Assembly: GCA_044371425.1 (NCBI GenBank)
Contig: JBILTR010000014.1
Span: 73,200 to 137,199, forward strand
Direction: 5' to 3'
Length of the DNA stretch: 64,000 nt
Origin: JBEISR01 sp044371425
Lineage (GTDB): Bacteria; Planctomycetota; Planctomycetia; Pirellulales; Pirellulaceae
Position numbers and translations under genes: made by a program. This document shows positions 1 through 8,074 of this stretch, piece after piece; position 1 is the first letter of the stretch, and the number at the start of each line of letters is the position of its first letter. Below the pieces are notes generated by a model. The model worked only from the letters and a program-made list of their open reading frames with translations, was not told the origin of the DNA and did not search any database.

Positions 1-466
1 GATAGAGCGATCGCATGTTGGTCATCGCCTTGACGGGGGCGATGTCCTTCACCTTGTTGCGGGAGAGTTCCAGGTACTGCATCGCGGCGAGCCCCGCCAT
101 CGGTTCGATCGACTCGATCTGGTTCCCCGCCAGATTCACCGATTGCAGTTGCTTGAGTTCCTTCAGAGGAGCCAGATCGGCGATCTGGTTGTTTTCCAGA
201 TCGATCAGCATGATCGCGGTGCAGTGCTGTAGTCCTTCCAGGTTGGTGATTCCCTTTCCCTTGGCGACCACCTGAGAAATGTTTTTCACGTCATCGGCCG
301 TGATCGGTTCTTCGTTGAATCGCTTGGCAAACACTTCCTTCCGGACGGCGGCTTCGAGAGCCTTGTCGGGGAAGACCGACTGAGCAGTCAGGGGGCCTGC
401 GACGCAGGAGAGAATGCCGGCAACGACAGGGATCAGACGTGCAAAATGGCTCGTGAGCAGCTTCAT
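1..466 (-). CDS. Leucine-rich-repeat exported protein (partial, 3' end outside window)
   Basis: The reverse strand reads a protein starting MKLLTSHFARLIPVVAGIL, a typical signal peptide ending near CVAGPLTAQS. After about residue 70 come leucine-rich repeats of about 22 residues (for example LQHCTAIMLIDLENNQIADL and then LQSVNLAGNQIESIEPMAGL). The Asn-Gln and Leu spacing fits internalin-like LRRs that make protein-protein contacts outside the cytoplasm. The gene runs off the left edge, so the number of repeats and any C-terminal domain are unknown. Exported LRR proteins are abundant in planctomycetes. The partner is not known. Confidence 0.85.
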   Translation of the reverse strand, partial: MKLLTSHFARLIPVVAGILSCVAGPLTAQSVFPDKALEAAVRKEVFAKRFNEEPITADDVKNISQVVAKGKGITNLEGLQHCTAIMLIDLENNQIADLAPLKELKQLQSVNLAGNQIESIEPMAGLAAMQYLELSRNKVKDIAPVKAMTNMRSLY

Positions 467-680
467 CGCTAGGTTACCTTGACTGGGAGGAAGGTCCGTT
501 GGGAACGAACCGCGTCTCTAGGTGGGTCTGGCAGCCCCCGCCATAGCGAGTGGCAGCAGCAAGACGCGCCAGCCATTCTCACGGGGGTTCCCTGATTATA
601 CTTCAAGGAGATTGCGGCGTGGGGCCCTGGCTGGGCAATCCCCCGCAGGCTCTTTCTGGGGCTTTTCGAGAAGACGATCC

Positions 681-1298
681 GTGCGCATTCTGCTGACCGC
701 TTTCGAACCCTACGATCAATGGAGTAGCAACTCCAGCTGGGAGACGATTGTCGAGCTGCTGCGCGTGCGAGGAACGATCCCCAACGTGATCACGCGGCGC
801 TATCCAGTCAGCCTGACAAGGTTTCAGGAGCGATTGGAGGTCGATCTGTCGCGGGGGTTCGACAGCATCATCCACTTGGGGCAGGCACCCGGAATTTCGC
901 AGATTCACCTAGAAGCGATCGCCATCAATGTGGCGGGTGTCACCGAAGCCGAGGGGGCAGACTTCGGCGATCTGGTGGTGGGTGGACCGGTTGGGTACCG
1001 AAGCAAGTTTCCGCTAGGAGCCTGGGCCAGCTATCTGCGTCAATCAGGGATTCCTGCACGCGTTTCGTACCATGCCGGTACGTACCTCTGCAATGCTGCC
1101 CTTTACCTGTCGCACCACTGGCTAGAGACACATGGCAAGACGGGGCGAGTGGCGTTCATCCACCTGCCGCTCAGCGATCAGCAGGTGCGGGAAAGTGGAC
1201 GCAGCCTTGCATCGATGCCTCTGGATACCATGGTCAAAGCCGTGGGACTGCTGCTGGATCGGATGCGAGGCGTGCAGGCGGAACTCCCTTGGGCGTGA
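681..1298 (+). CDS. Pyroglutamyl-peptidase I-like protein (peptidase C15)
   Basis: About 205 residues, the usual length for the C15 family, which removes N-terminal pyroglutamate from peptides in the cytoplasm. The start is taken as GTG at 681, giving VRILLTAFEPYDQWSSNSS, which matches the family opening (I-L-V-T-G-F-E-P-F). The catalytic triad is in place: Glu78 in HLEAIAINV, Cys137 in SYHAGTYLCNAALY and His161 in VAFIHLPL. The open frame extends upstream to 522, but that part has no family similarity. The segment around VAGVTEAEGADFGD differs from standard members, so substrate preference may differ. It stands alone on the plus strand, divergent from the LRR gene. Confidence 0.85.
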   Translation: MRILLTAFEPYDQWSSNSSWETIVELLRVRGTIPNVITRRYPVSLTRFQERLEVDLSRGFDSIIHLGQAPGISQIHLEAIAINVAGVTEAEGADFGDLVVGGPVGYRSKFPLGAWASYLRQSGIPARVSYHAGTYLCNAALYLSHHWLETHGKTGRVAFIHLPLSDQQVRESGRSLASMPLDTMVKAVGLLLDRMRGVQAELPWA

Positions 1299-1426
1299 GA
1301 CGATGGAACCACTGCGGGTATAGCATGTCGGCGGATCGATACTTGCGACCGGGGAACGCAAATCGAATCGAGTCGGCATGAGCTGAACAGATTGAGCGAG
1401 GAACGAGCGAAAGGGAAGGAACGATC

Positions 1427-1969
1427 GTGGGCAAGGGATCGATGCGAAACCGAAGGGTGCATTATTGGATGAGCATGGCGATCGCTCTGCCCCTGCTGCT
1501 GGTGATCGTCACAGGAATCTCGCTGCAGCTGAAGAAGCAGATTGCATGGGTGCAGCCTCCCGAACAGAGGACGGAGGTGAGGGTGCCGACCGTGGCCTGG
1601 GAACAGATTCTCCAGACGGTGCGCGCCAGCGATGGGTCGGCGACTCAGGATGCCACCTGGAAACAGGTCGATCGAATCGATGTGCGACCCTCCAAAGGAA
1701 TCGCTAAGGTACTGATGAAGGATGGATGGGAGTTGCAGGTCGATCTGGAGAGCGGCCGCCTGTTGCAGCGGGCGATCCGACGCAGCGACTGGATCGAATC
1801 GCTGCACGATGGATCATTCTTCGCCGGGGACTATTCCAAATTAGGGATCTTCCTCCCCGTTGCTCTTGCCCTGCTGGGCTTGTGGGGCACCGGCCTGTGG
1901 ATGCTGTGGCAACCGATCGCCGCCCGAAGACGACAGAAGACTCGTCGCGCAGCCAACCTCATGCCGTGA
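1427..1969 (+). CDS. PepSY-associated transmembrane protein
   Basis: 180 residues starting at GTG 1427 (or ATG 1442). An N-terminal membrane helix (about residues 13-32, ALPLLLVIVTGISLQL) follows a basic RNRRVHYW start, and a second helix lies at about 142-162 near the C-terminus. The opening, Arg-x-x-H-Y-W followed by a helix and LKKQIAWVQPPE, is the pattern of PepSY-associated TM proteins in planctomycetes. The roughly 110-residue loop between helices would lie outside the cytoplasm. Its role is not known; related PepSY-TM proteins are often linked to metal or redox functions. It precedes an EF-hand protein and a two-component pair on the same strand. Confidence 0.75.
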   Translation: MGKGSMRNRRVHYWMSMAIALPLLLVIVTGISLQLKKQIAWVQPPEQRTEVRVPTVAWEQILQTVRASDGSATQDATWKQVDRIDVRPSKGIAKVLMKDGWELQVDLESGRLLQRAIRRSDWIESLHDGSFFAGDYSKLGIFLPVALALLGLWGTGLWMLWQPIAARRRQKTRRAANLMP

Positions 1970-2171
1970 TCGACCGCAGGTCGACGGACCTGCTGCCTTT
2001 TGCATCGATCTGGCAGGGATCATGGATTTCGCAAGCCCCGAAAATCGATCGATTTTTTCTTTGGCTTTCATCTTCCTTTCAGGTTCTCTTTTGTAGGATG
2101 CCAGTGGCAGTAGCCGGTGCGACCGCGCCGCTCATTGCCAGATCATCGGTTCAAACCAGGAGGCAACAGCG

Positions 2172-3371
2172 ATGAAGAAGAGAGTGAGATGGCTGGCGGC
2201 ATTAGGCATCGGGGGACTGGGAATCGGGGGCCTGGGCATCGCACTTGCCCAACCACCCGAGGGACGCCCTCCCGAAGATCAACCACCACGACGTGAGGGA
2301 TCGCGTGATGGAGAAAGACCTCGCGACGAGGGGAGGCCACGAGGTGAAGGGCGTGGGGCCGGCCGCCCCGAAGGCCGACCTCCCGAGGGACCTCGCGGTC
2401 CCCATCCGCTGATCGCCGCACTCGATGCCAACCAGGATCATCAAATCAGCGCCGACGAAATGGCCGCCGCCGCAGAACGACTCCGATCGCTCGATCGCAA
2501 TGGCGATGGCGTCTTGACCCCAGATGAGTTCGATGGTGGCCGACGGGGTCGACCTGAGGGCGGACCGCCGCCCGATGGCCCACCACCCCCTCCCCCTGAG
2601 GGCGGCAATCCTCCTCCACCTCCAAGCGACAGGCCCGCTCCACCTCCAGGTGAAGGTCCCCCTCCCGGCCCAAATGCTCCCGGGCCCGGTGGCCCCGGTG
2701 GCCCAGGTGGATTCGGTGGCCCCGGTGGTCGTGGCGGATTGGGAGGCCCTGGCTTCGGCGGCCCTGGCATGGTTCGCGGTGGCCCTGGTGGCCGAGGTGG
2801 GTTCGGTGGACCTGGAGGGCGAGGTCCCGGATTGGGAGGTCCCGGCTTTGGTGGCCCTGGCATGGGCCCGGGCGGTCCTGGTGGCCTTGGCGGCCGAGGT
2901 GGGCTCGGTGGACCTGGGGGTCAAGGACCCGGCTTAGGTGGCCCGGGAGGTCCTGGTGGCCCGGGAATGGGCCCGGGAGGTCCTGGTGGCCCGGGAATGG
3001 GCCCGGGAGGTCCTGGCATGCGCGGTGGCCCATCGCCGGAAAGGATGGCCGAACGCGCCTTCAGTTTTGATCGCAACGGCGATGGTCAATTGAACCGCGA
3101 GGAGTTCATGGAGTTCGCCAAGGAGATGTCTGCGAGAGCCTCGCAGATGAGCCCCGGCATGGGACCCGGCATGGGACCCGGCTCCGGAGGTGGTCGGGGT
3201 CCTGGAGCCGGCCGCGGTGGCCCCGGAGGTCCTGGTGGTTACGGAAGGGGACCTAGCGAACGGCCGGGGCGTCCGGGCGAGCGACGTGGACCTCCTGCGG
3301 AAGGCGAACGCCCCGCTCGTCCACCCGCTGACGATGCCTCCGCTCCTGGTGACGGTCCCACCAAGATTTAG
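2172..3371 (+). CDS. Exported Gly/Pro-rich EF-hand protein
   Basis: 399 residues with a signal peptide (MKKRVRWLAALGIGG, ending near IALAQPPE). Three EF-hand calcium-binding loops are visible: DANQDHQISADEM (about 84-96), DRNGDGVLTPDEF (about 110-122) and DRNGDGQLNREEF (about 300-312). Between and after them lies low-complexity sequence made of GGPGGPG, PPPP and RGG repeats, covering more than half of the protein. The start has a ribosome-binding site (CAGGAGGCAACAGCG). A strong terminator follows at 3395. The role is probably calcium-dependent binding or structure at the envelope. The Gly/Pro tract also appears, in weaker form, in the sensor domain of the downstream histidine kinase. Confidence 0.85.
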   Translation: MKKRVRWLAALGIGGLGIGGLGIALAQPPEGRPPEDQPPRREGSRDGERPRDEGRPRGEGRGAGRPEGRPPEGPRGPHPLIAALDANQDHQISADEMAAAAERLRSLDRNGDGVLTPDEFDGGRRGRPEGGPPPDGPPPPPPEGGNPPPPPSDRPAPPPGEGPPPGPNAPGPGGPGGPGGFGGPGGRGGLGGPGFGGPGMVRGGPGGRGGFGGPGGRGPGLGGPGFGGPGMGPGGPGGLGGRGGLGGPGGQGPGLGGPGGPGGPGMGPGGPGGPGMGPGGPGMRGGPSPERMAERAFSFDRNGDGQLNREEFMEFAKEMSARASQMSPGMGPGMGPGSGGGRGPGAGRGGPGGPGGYGRGPSERPGRPGERRGPPAEGERPARPPADDASAPGDGPTKI

Positions 3372-3394
3372 CCGCTGCTCCTTCGGGACAACTG

Positions 3395-3441
3395 CTCCTC
3401 ACCCGACTGGAATCACACGTCGGGTGAGGAGTTTTTCTTTC
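3395..3441 (+). terminator. Rho-independent terminator after the EF-hand gene
   Basis: Perfect 13-bp inverted repeat (CTCCTCACCCGAC at 3395-3407 with GTCGGGTGAGGAG at 3419-3431) around an 11-nt loop, followed directly by TTTTTCTTTC. It separates the EF-hand gene from the two-component genes, so these are likely separate transcripts. Confidence 0.95.
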
Positions 3442-3604
3442 TTGAAAATTCCTGGGATGATTTCCGGCCTCCCACTTTCCCTACCGTTCTAGTGCGCGAT
3501 CGACTGGTTGCTGCCGATGGTGCAGTGCGGAACTGGAAGCGTCTTGATAGGGGCTGGCAGGAAGAGAGCACCACAAGGTTTCTCAGCAGAATAAGGAATA
3601 GCCT

Positions 3605-4264
3605 GTGCGGGTCTTGCTGGTAGAAGACGAACCCGATCTGGCATCGACCATCGCTCAGGCGCTGCGCGAATCGGGCTATGCCGTCGATCTCGCTACCGAC
3701 GGCCAGCAAGCGATCGAGAAGGCGACCAGCTGGGAATACGATTGCTTGGTGCTTGATCTGATGCTCCCCAAACTAAGCGGCCTGGAAGTGTTGCGCCGAG
3801 TTCGGATGGAACGGGGTACGCCGGTGCTGATTCTCTCGGCGCGCGACACGCTAGCAGATCGCGTCAGCGGACTGGATCTTGGCGCGGACGACTACTTGGT
3901 CAAACCATTTTCGTTGACTGAACTTCTGGCCAGACTGCGCGCTTTGATTCGCCGCGCTGCGGGCCAGTCGCAGTCGTTGGTGGTTCTAGAAGCACTGGGC
4001 CTAGAAGTCGACTTGGCCAAGCGAAGAATCGTACGCGACGGAGCGATTGTTCCTTTGACGGCGAGGGAATTCGCCTTGGTTGCCTACTTGGTCTTGCATC
4101 GCGGCAAGGTGGTCAGCCGAACCGAACTGTACGATCATCTCTTCGATGAAGAAGACGACACGCTCTCCAATCTGCTGGATGTCCACGTTTCCCACATCCG
4201 CAAGAAACTGGGAGCCGACACGATCGTGACGCATCGGGGCCAGGGGTACTCGATCGATGGCTAG
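3605..4264 (+). CDS. OmpR-family response regulator
   Basis: 219 residues. The receiver domain (about 1-115) carries the acidic pair in VEDEPD, phosphoacceptor Asp51 in LVLDLMLPKLSG and the conserved Lys in DDYLVKPF. A winged-helix DNA-binding domain (about 125-218) contains LTAREFALVAYL and VHVSHIRKKLG. The start is GTG at 3605 with AAGGA eight bases upstream. Its stop overlaps the start of the histidine kinase by 8 bp, so the two are co-translated. It is closest in style to QseB/CusR-type regulators. The targets are not visible, although the upstream EF-hand and PepSY genes are candidates. Confidence 0.93.
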   Translation: MRVLLVEDEPDLASTIAQALRESGYAVDLATDGQQAIEKATSWEYDCLVLDLMLPKLSGLEVLRRVRMERGTPVLILSARDTLADRVSGLDLGADDYLVKPFSLTELLARLRALIRRAAGQSQSLVVLEALGLEVDLAKRRIVRDGAIVPLTAREFALVAYLVLHRGKVVSRTELYDHLFDEEDDTLSNLLDVHVSHIRKKLGADTIVTHRGQGYSIDG

Positions 4265-5870
4265 TTCGATGCGATGGCGACTGCAGTGCGGCTATGCAAT
4301 CCTGTTGGCCTTGGTGATGGTGGCATTTGCGTTTCTGTTGATCAGCCAACAGCGACGCCACGCGATGGCGATGGCCGATCTCCAGTGGAATCAGATGATA
4401 CGGCGAGCGGCCGATGCGTTTGCCTGGGGGGGTGTGGACGCCATCGAATGGCCGATGACCGCGCAACCACCCCAACGTCCTCTACCTCCTCCCATCGAAC
4501 CGATGGAACCAAGACCAGCCGAAGATCGACTGCGGGATCCGCCTGCAGCGCGAAGCGGTGCTCCTATGACCGGAGCGATGGCTCGCACCGGACCCCCGCC
4601 TGGCCCTGGTTCTGGCCCAGGGGCGCCTGGCCGTTTTGGTAGGCCTCGCGTCCCCAATCCCCAGCGAACCGGAGAACCGCTTGGACCGCCTCCGCGATTG
4701 GGACCGGGGCAGCCAGTTCCTCCGTGGGGCTGGCCTGGGGATTGGTTGAGCCGCTGGATGGGTTGGCCAAGTCTGCAAGCGATATCGCTGCAGGTGGTAG
4801 CTCCCGATGGAAGGGTACTTCGCGAGGAGTTCCTGCCATCGCTGGCAGAGGGCGTGACGGTTCGTACGCGCCGGGTCCCTCTGGTCGACGACTGCGATCT
4901 ATTGCTTGCGATCGACATGCGACCGGTCGAACGCCATTGGATGATCTCCTCGCTGATCACGCTGGCGCTGGCGACACTTTTTTGGGTCGGCAGCCTGGCT
5001 GTGGGGTGGTGGATTGCTGGGCGAGCGATCGCGCCGTTGGAACGATTCCATCGCACAGCAAGCCTCGTCAGCAGCCAGCGACTCGGGGAACGAGTCGACA
5101 GCAGAGGGTTGGATCGCGAGCTTTCGGAACTTGCTCTGGTGCTCAACGCCATGCTGGATCGACTCGATGAAGCCTTCGCCAAGCAACAGCAATTCACTGC
5201 CGATGCGTCGCACGAACTGCGGACCCCACTGGCAGTCTGGATGTCGCAGGCGGAGCTAGCGCTCAGCCGACCCCGAAGCGATACCGAGTATCGCGCGGCG
5301 CTGGAAACCTGCCTTCGGTCGGGAGCGAGGATGAAACGTCTGATCGAAGATCTCCTGCAGCTGGCGCGCGGCGACCAAAGGCGGGAGCTTCTGGATCGGC
5401 AGCCGGCGGATCTTCAGGAACTAGCCAAGCAGGCAGTCGATTCCTTTTTGCCCTTGGCGCAAAAGCACCAAGTACGGCTCCAACTGGCAGGTAGCTCGGT
5501 GGTCGCCTGGATCGATCGCGACGGCATGCGGCAGGTGCTCGATAATCTGCTGAGCAATGCGATCCAGTACAACCGGGCGGGTGGGAGCGTCACGGTCACT
5601 TCCGGTGTGGAAGGGCCGTGGGCCCAGTGGTTGGTCAGCGACACCGGACCGGGTATCGCGGAGGAACACCTCCCTCATCTTTTTGATCGTTTCTACCGAG
5701 CGGACCCATCCAGATCGCGTCAGGTTGGAGGATCGGGACTGGGCTTGGCGATCTGCAGGCAGTGGGTAGAGGCCCATGGGGGATCGATCGAGGCGACCAG
5801 TCGGGTAGGGGAGGGGACCACGATGCACGTGCGGATTCCACAGACCCATTTCGATGCCACGTCGCGCTGA
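4257..5870 (+). CDS. Sensor histidine kinase, partner of the upstream response regulator
   Basis: 537 residues. TM1 is at about 11-30 and TM2 at about 229-253, flanking a periplasmic sensor domain that is unusually Pro/Gly-rich (about 70-160). A HAMP-like segment follows (about 254-307). HisKA has phosphoacceptor His319 in FTADASHELRTPLAV. The ATPase domain shows the N box (NLLSNAIQYN, 430-439), G1 (DTGPGI) and G2 (GGSGLGLA). The gene starts inside the last codons of the response regulator gene. The Pro-rich sensor region resembles the composition of the EF-hand protein at 2172, hinting at, but not proving, a shared location or interaction. Confidence 0.93.
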   Translation: MASSMRWRLQCGYAILLALVMVAFAFLLISQQRRHAMAMADLQWNQMIRRAADAFAWGGVDAIEWPMTAQPPQRPLPPPIEPMEPRPAEDRLRDPPAARSGAPMTGAMARTGPPPGPGSGPGAPGRFGRPRVPNPQRTGEPLGPPPRLGPGQPVPPWGWPGDWLSRWMGWPSLQAISLQVVAPDGRVLREEFLPSLAEGVTVRTRRVPLVDDCDLLLAIDMRPVERHWMISSLITLALATLFWVGSLAVGWWIAGRAIAPLERFHRTASLVSSQRLGERVDSRGLDRELSELALVLNAMLDRLDEAFAKQQQFTADASHELRTPLAVWMSQAELALSRPRSDTEYRAALETCLRSGARMKRLIEDLLQLARGDQRRELLDRQPADLQELAKQAVDSFLPLAQKHQVRLQLAGSSVVAWIDRDGMRQVLDNLLSNAIQYNRAGGSVTVTSGVEGPWAQWLVSDTGPGIAEEHLPHLFDRFYRADPSRSRQVGGSGLGLAICRQWVEAHGGSIEATSRVGEGTTMHVRIPQTHFDATSR

Positions 5871-6180
5871 ACCGACCGGTCCAACTGTCTCCTTCCGTGA
5901 GGATCTTCACGAAAACCGAACCAATTCTTCACGCTTCTTCAATAGGCTAGGAGTCGGTGTTGGTTCAAAATCGGTCGGTCGGTTGTGCAAGCAAATCAAG
6001 TCGCAGGACTTTTACCTGCACAGGCGGCTGCCAGTCGCCACTTTGATTTGGTCGGTGTCTTTCAGGGGCCCTAGGCGAAAGTCGGGCGGGCGGTCCACAA
6101 TGCTTGAGAGGGCCGCATAGGCAAGCACTCCGCTGGTGGGCGGAGCCACGAAATCGGTCGCAACCCAGAAAGCCAACAGC
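5871..6180. other. Intergenic region upstream of phoU
   Basis: No convincing gene. It contains two CTTCACG copies exactly 22 bp apart (about 5905 and 5927). This is compatible with a two-turn direct-repeat operator for an OmpR/PhoB-type regulator, but only one pair is seen and the bases differ from the enteric Pho box. Confidence 0.3.
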
Positions 6181-6873
6181 ATGTCTCGCCACTTGATCCA
6201 TGATCTGGAAGAAGCCTACAACCGACTTCTTGGACTGTCCGCGTCGGTGGAAGAGATGATCGGGATGTCGGTGCGATCGTTGGTGGAGCGGAATTCGGAT
6301 CTTGCCGAACGGGTGATTGCCAGGGATGAGCATGTCGACCAGACCGAAGTTCGGATCGAGGAGGAGTGCCTGAAGATCCTTGCGATGCACCAACCGGTTG
6401 CGGCCGACCTACGACGCATCGCGACGATGATGAAAGTCAATAACGATTTGGAGCGGATGGCGGATCTTGCAGTCAATATTGCAGAGCGAGCGTTGAGCAT
6501 TCGGAGCGAGGGAGAGTTTCCGATCCCCCAGCAGCTCAATGGGATGGCAGCCATGACCACCTCGATGGTGCGTCGCAGCCTGGATGCCTTTGTGCAGCAA
6601 GACCTGGAACTGGCATATCAGGTGATCGCCGGCGATGACGCGATCGATCAGATGAACGTGCGAGTCATCGACGAGTTGACGCGATTGATGGCGCAGCGGT
6701 CGGATTGGATATCGACCGCTCTACACTGTTTTTCGGTTTCCAGGCATCTGGAACGGATCGCCGATCACGCCGCCAACATCGCCTCCGACCTCGTCTACAT
6801 GGTGGAAGGAATCATCGTCAGGCACCGGCGCGGCGGGCCGTCCGACGCGCTGCCAACCCAGGCTGCAGGGTAA
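6181..6873 (+). CDS. phoU: Phosphate-signalling regulator PhoU
   Basis: About 230 residues from ATG 6181 (MSRHLIHDLEEAYNRLLGLS); an in-frame GTG at 6136 is less likely. It has the two tandem three-helix PhoU repeats: acidic metal-binding motifs appear in the first half (RVIARDEHVDQTEVRIEEE) and the second (QVIAGDDAIDQMNVRVIDE), and the family signatures DLRRIATMMKVNNDLERM and SRHLERIADHAANIA are present. PhoU links the PstSCAB transporter to the PhoR kinase and dampens the Pho response. It is followed after 32 bp by a PhoB-like regulator, but no transporter or kinase gene is adjacent. Confidence 0.95.
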   Translation: MSRHLIHDLEEAYNRLLGLSASVEEMIGMSVRSLVERNSDLAERVIARDEHVDQTEVRIEEECLKILAMHQPVAADLRRIATMMKVNNDLERMADLAVNIAERALSIRSEGEFPIPQQLNGMAAMTTSMVRRSLDAFVQQDLELAYQVIAGDDAIDQMNVRVIDELTRLMAQRSDWISTALHCFSVSRHLERIADHAANIASDLVYMVEGIIVRHRRGGPSDALPTQAAG

Positions 6874-6905
6874 GCCTGCAGCAAAGCCCTTAGAGTGAAC
6901 TCGTT

Positions 6906-7595
6906 ATGGCAAAGACTCGCATCCTGATCGTCGAGGACGACCGTTCGCTGGGAGACATCCTGGCTTATAATCTGCAGCGCGAAGGGTATGAAATCCATCG
7001 CGCTGTGGACGGTCGCGACGGTTTAACCCAGGCCCAGCTGAAGCTGCCGGATATCGTCCTGCTGGATGTCATGCTGCCCGGTCTTGACGGGATCGAAGTC
7101 TGTCGTCAGTTGAGAAGCAATCCGGAGACGAAAGACTTGCTGGTGATGATGCTGACCGCCAAGGCCGAAGAAGCCGACCAGCTTCTCGGCTTTCACGTCG
7201 GGGCGGATGATTACGTCACCAAGCCTTTCAGTGTGCGAGTGCTCATGGAGCGTATCAAGGCGCTCAAACGACGCACGGAAGAACTGCCGGATGCCAACGG
7301 AGACATGGTGGCGCGGCTGGGGATTTCCGTCGATCGAAGACGCTTTAAAGCGATGGCGGGAAATGAGCAGTTGGAGCTGACCAAGAGTGAGTTTCGATTG
7401 CTGGACACGCTGATCCGTCAGCCGGGCCGTGCTTTTGATCGCGCCGAGCTGATCGATGCGGCGCTGGGTGGGGACACTCTGGTGCTGGTGCGAACCATCG
7501 ACGTTCATATCCGTGCGCTGCGACGCAAACTAGGAACGCATGCCGATGCAATCGAAACGGTGCGCGGTGTCGGATACCGATTCCGGGAGGGCTGA
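6906..7595 (+). CDS. phoB: PhoB-like phosphate response regulator
   Basis: 229 residues from ATG 6906. The receiver domain has VEDDRS, Asp54 in IVLLDVMLPGLDG and Lys in DDYVTKPFS. The C-terminal winged helix contains LTKSEFRLLDTLIRQPGRAFDRAEL and the family ending RTIDVHIRALRRKLG...IETVRGVGYRF. Position directly after phoU supports a phosphate role. The sensor kinase is not next to it; a PhoR-type kinase at 47097 is a possible partner. It converges on the small minus-strand gene at 7604 with only 8 bp between the stop codons. Confidence 0.9.
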   Translation: MAKTRILIVEDDRSLGDILAYNLQREGYEIHRAVDGRDGLTQAQLKLPDIVLLDVMLPGLDGIEVCRQLRSNPETKDLLVMMLTAKAEEADQLLGFHVGADDYVTKPFSVRVLMERIKALKRRTEELPDANGDMVARLGISVDRRRFKAMAGNEQLELTKSEFRLLDTLIRQPGRAFDRAELIDAALGGDTLVLVRTIDVHIRALRRKLGTHADAIETVRGVGYRFREG

Positions 7596-7603
7596 TCCGC
7601 CTC

Positions 7604-7891
7604 TCAGTTCCCTTTTCGCAATCCCTCCAGACTGTCGACAATCGCCTTGGCGGTCCGCAGATCGCATCCTGCAATCTCCATCGTTTTCTTGCATGCCTCG
7701 ATCTTTCCCTCCGACCACAGCGTCTGCTCGATGAACGCCTGCTGATCGGCATCGATCCACGGGATCGGCGGCGACCGATCTTCCGGTGGCTGCTTGGAAG
7801 CGTTGGAGAAGGGGCCAAGTAGCATCTGAGTCAGCCAGATCAGCGCGAAGAACCCGAGCGCAACAGCGATCACCAAGATTCCCCAGTTCAT
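7604..7891 (-). CDS. Small membrane protein with L7/L12-like C-terminal segment
   Basis: 95 residues: one N-terminal membrane helix (about 4-25, WGILVIAVALGFFALIWLTQML), a Pro-rich linker (QPPEDRSPPIPW), then about 45 residues including GKIEACKKTMEIAGCDLRTAKAIVDSLEG. That last part resembles the helix-turn-helix core of the ribosomal L7/L12 C-terminal domain (I-x-x-x-K-x-x-x-E-x-x-G-x-x-L-x-x-A-K-x-x-V-D). Such membrane-tethered L7/L12-like proteins are known from many bacteria but have no firm function. The gene sits alone between phoB and nadB. Confidence 0.7.
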   Translation of the reverse strand: MNWGILVIAVALGFFALIWLTQMLLGPFSNASKQPPEDRSPPIPWIDADQQAFIEQTLWSEGKIEACKKTMEIAGCDLRTAKAIVDSLEGLRKGN

Positions 7892-8074
7892 CGTCGCCTC
7901 TCTTTCTCTCTAGGCCGGTTGCCCTCGCCGGAGATGCTCATCGGTTCCGACCAATCGCCTATCGAGAAGGATAACGGATCGACTGGCTACCTGCCTGCGG
8001 TTCGATCGATCTCGACTGGGATCCATCAACAAAACAGCCCCACCGGCTCGCGCTCCACCGCCAGCCCCGGCCTC

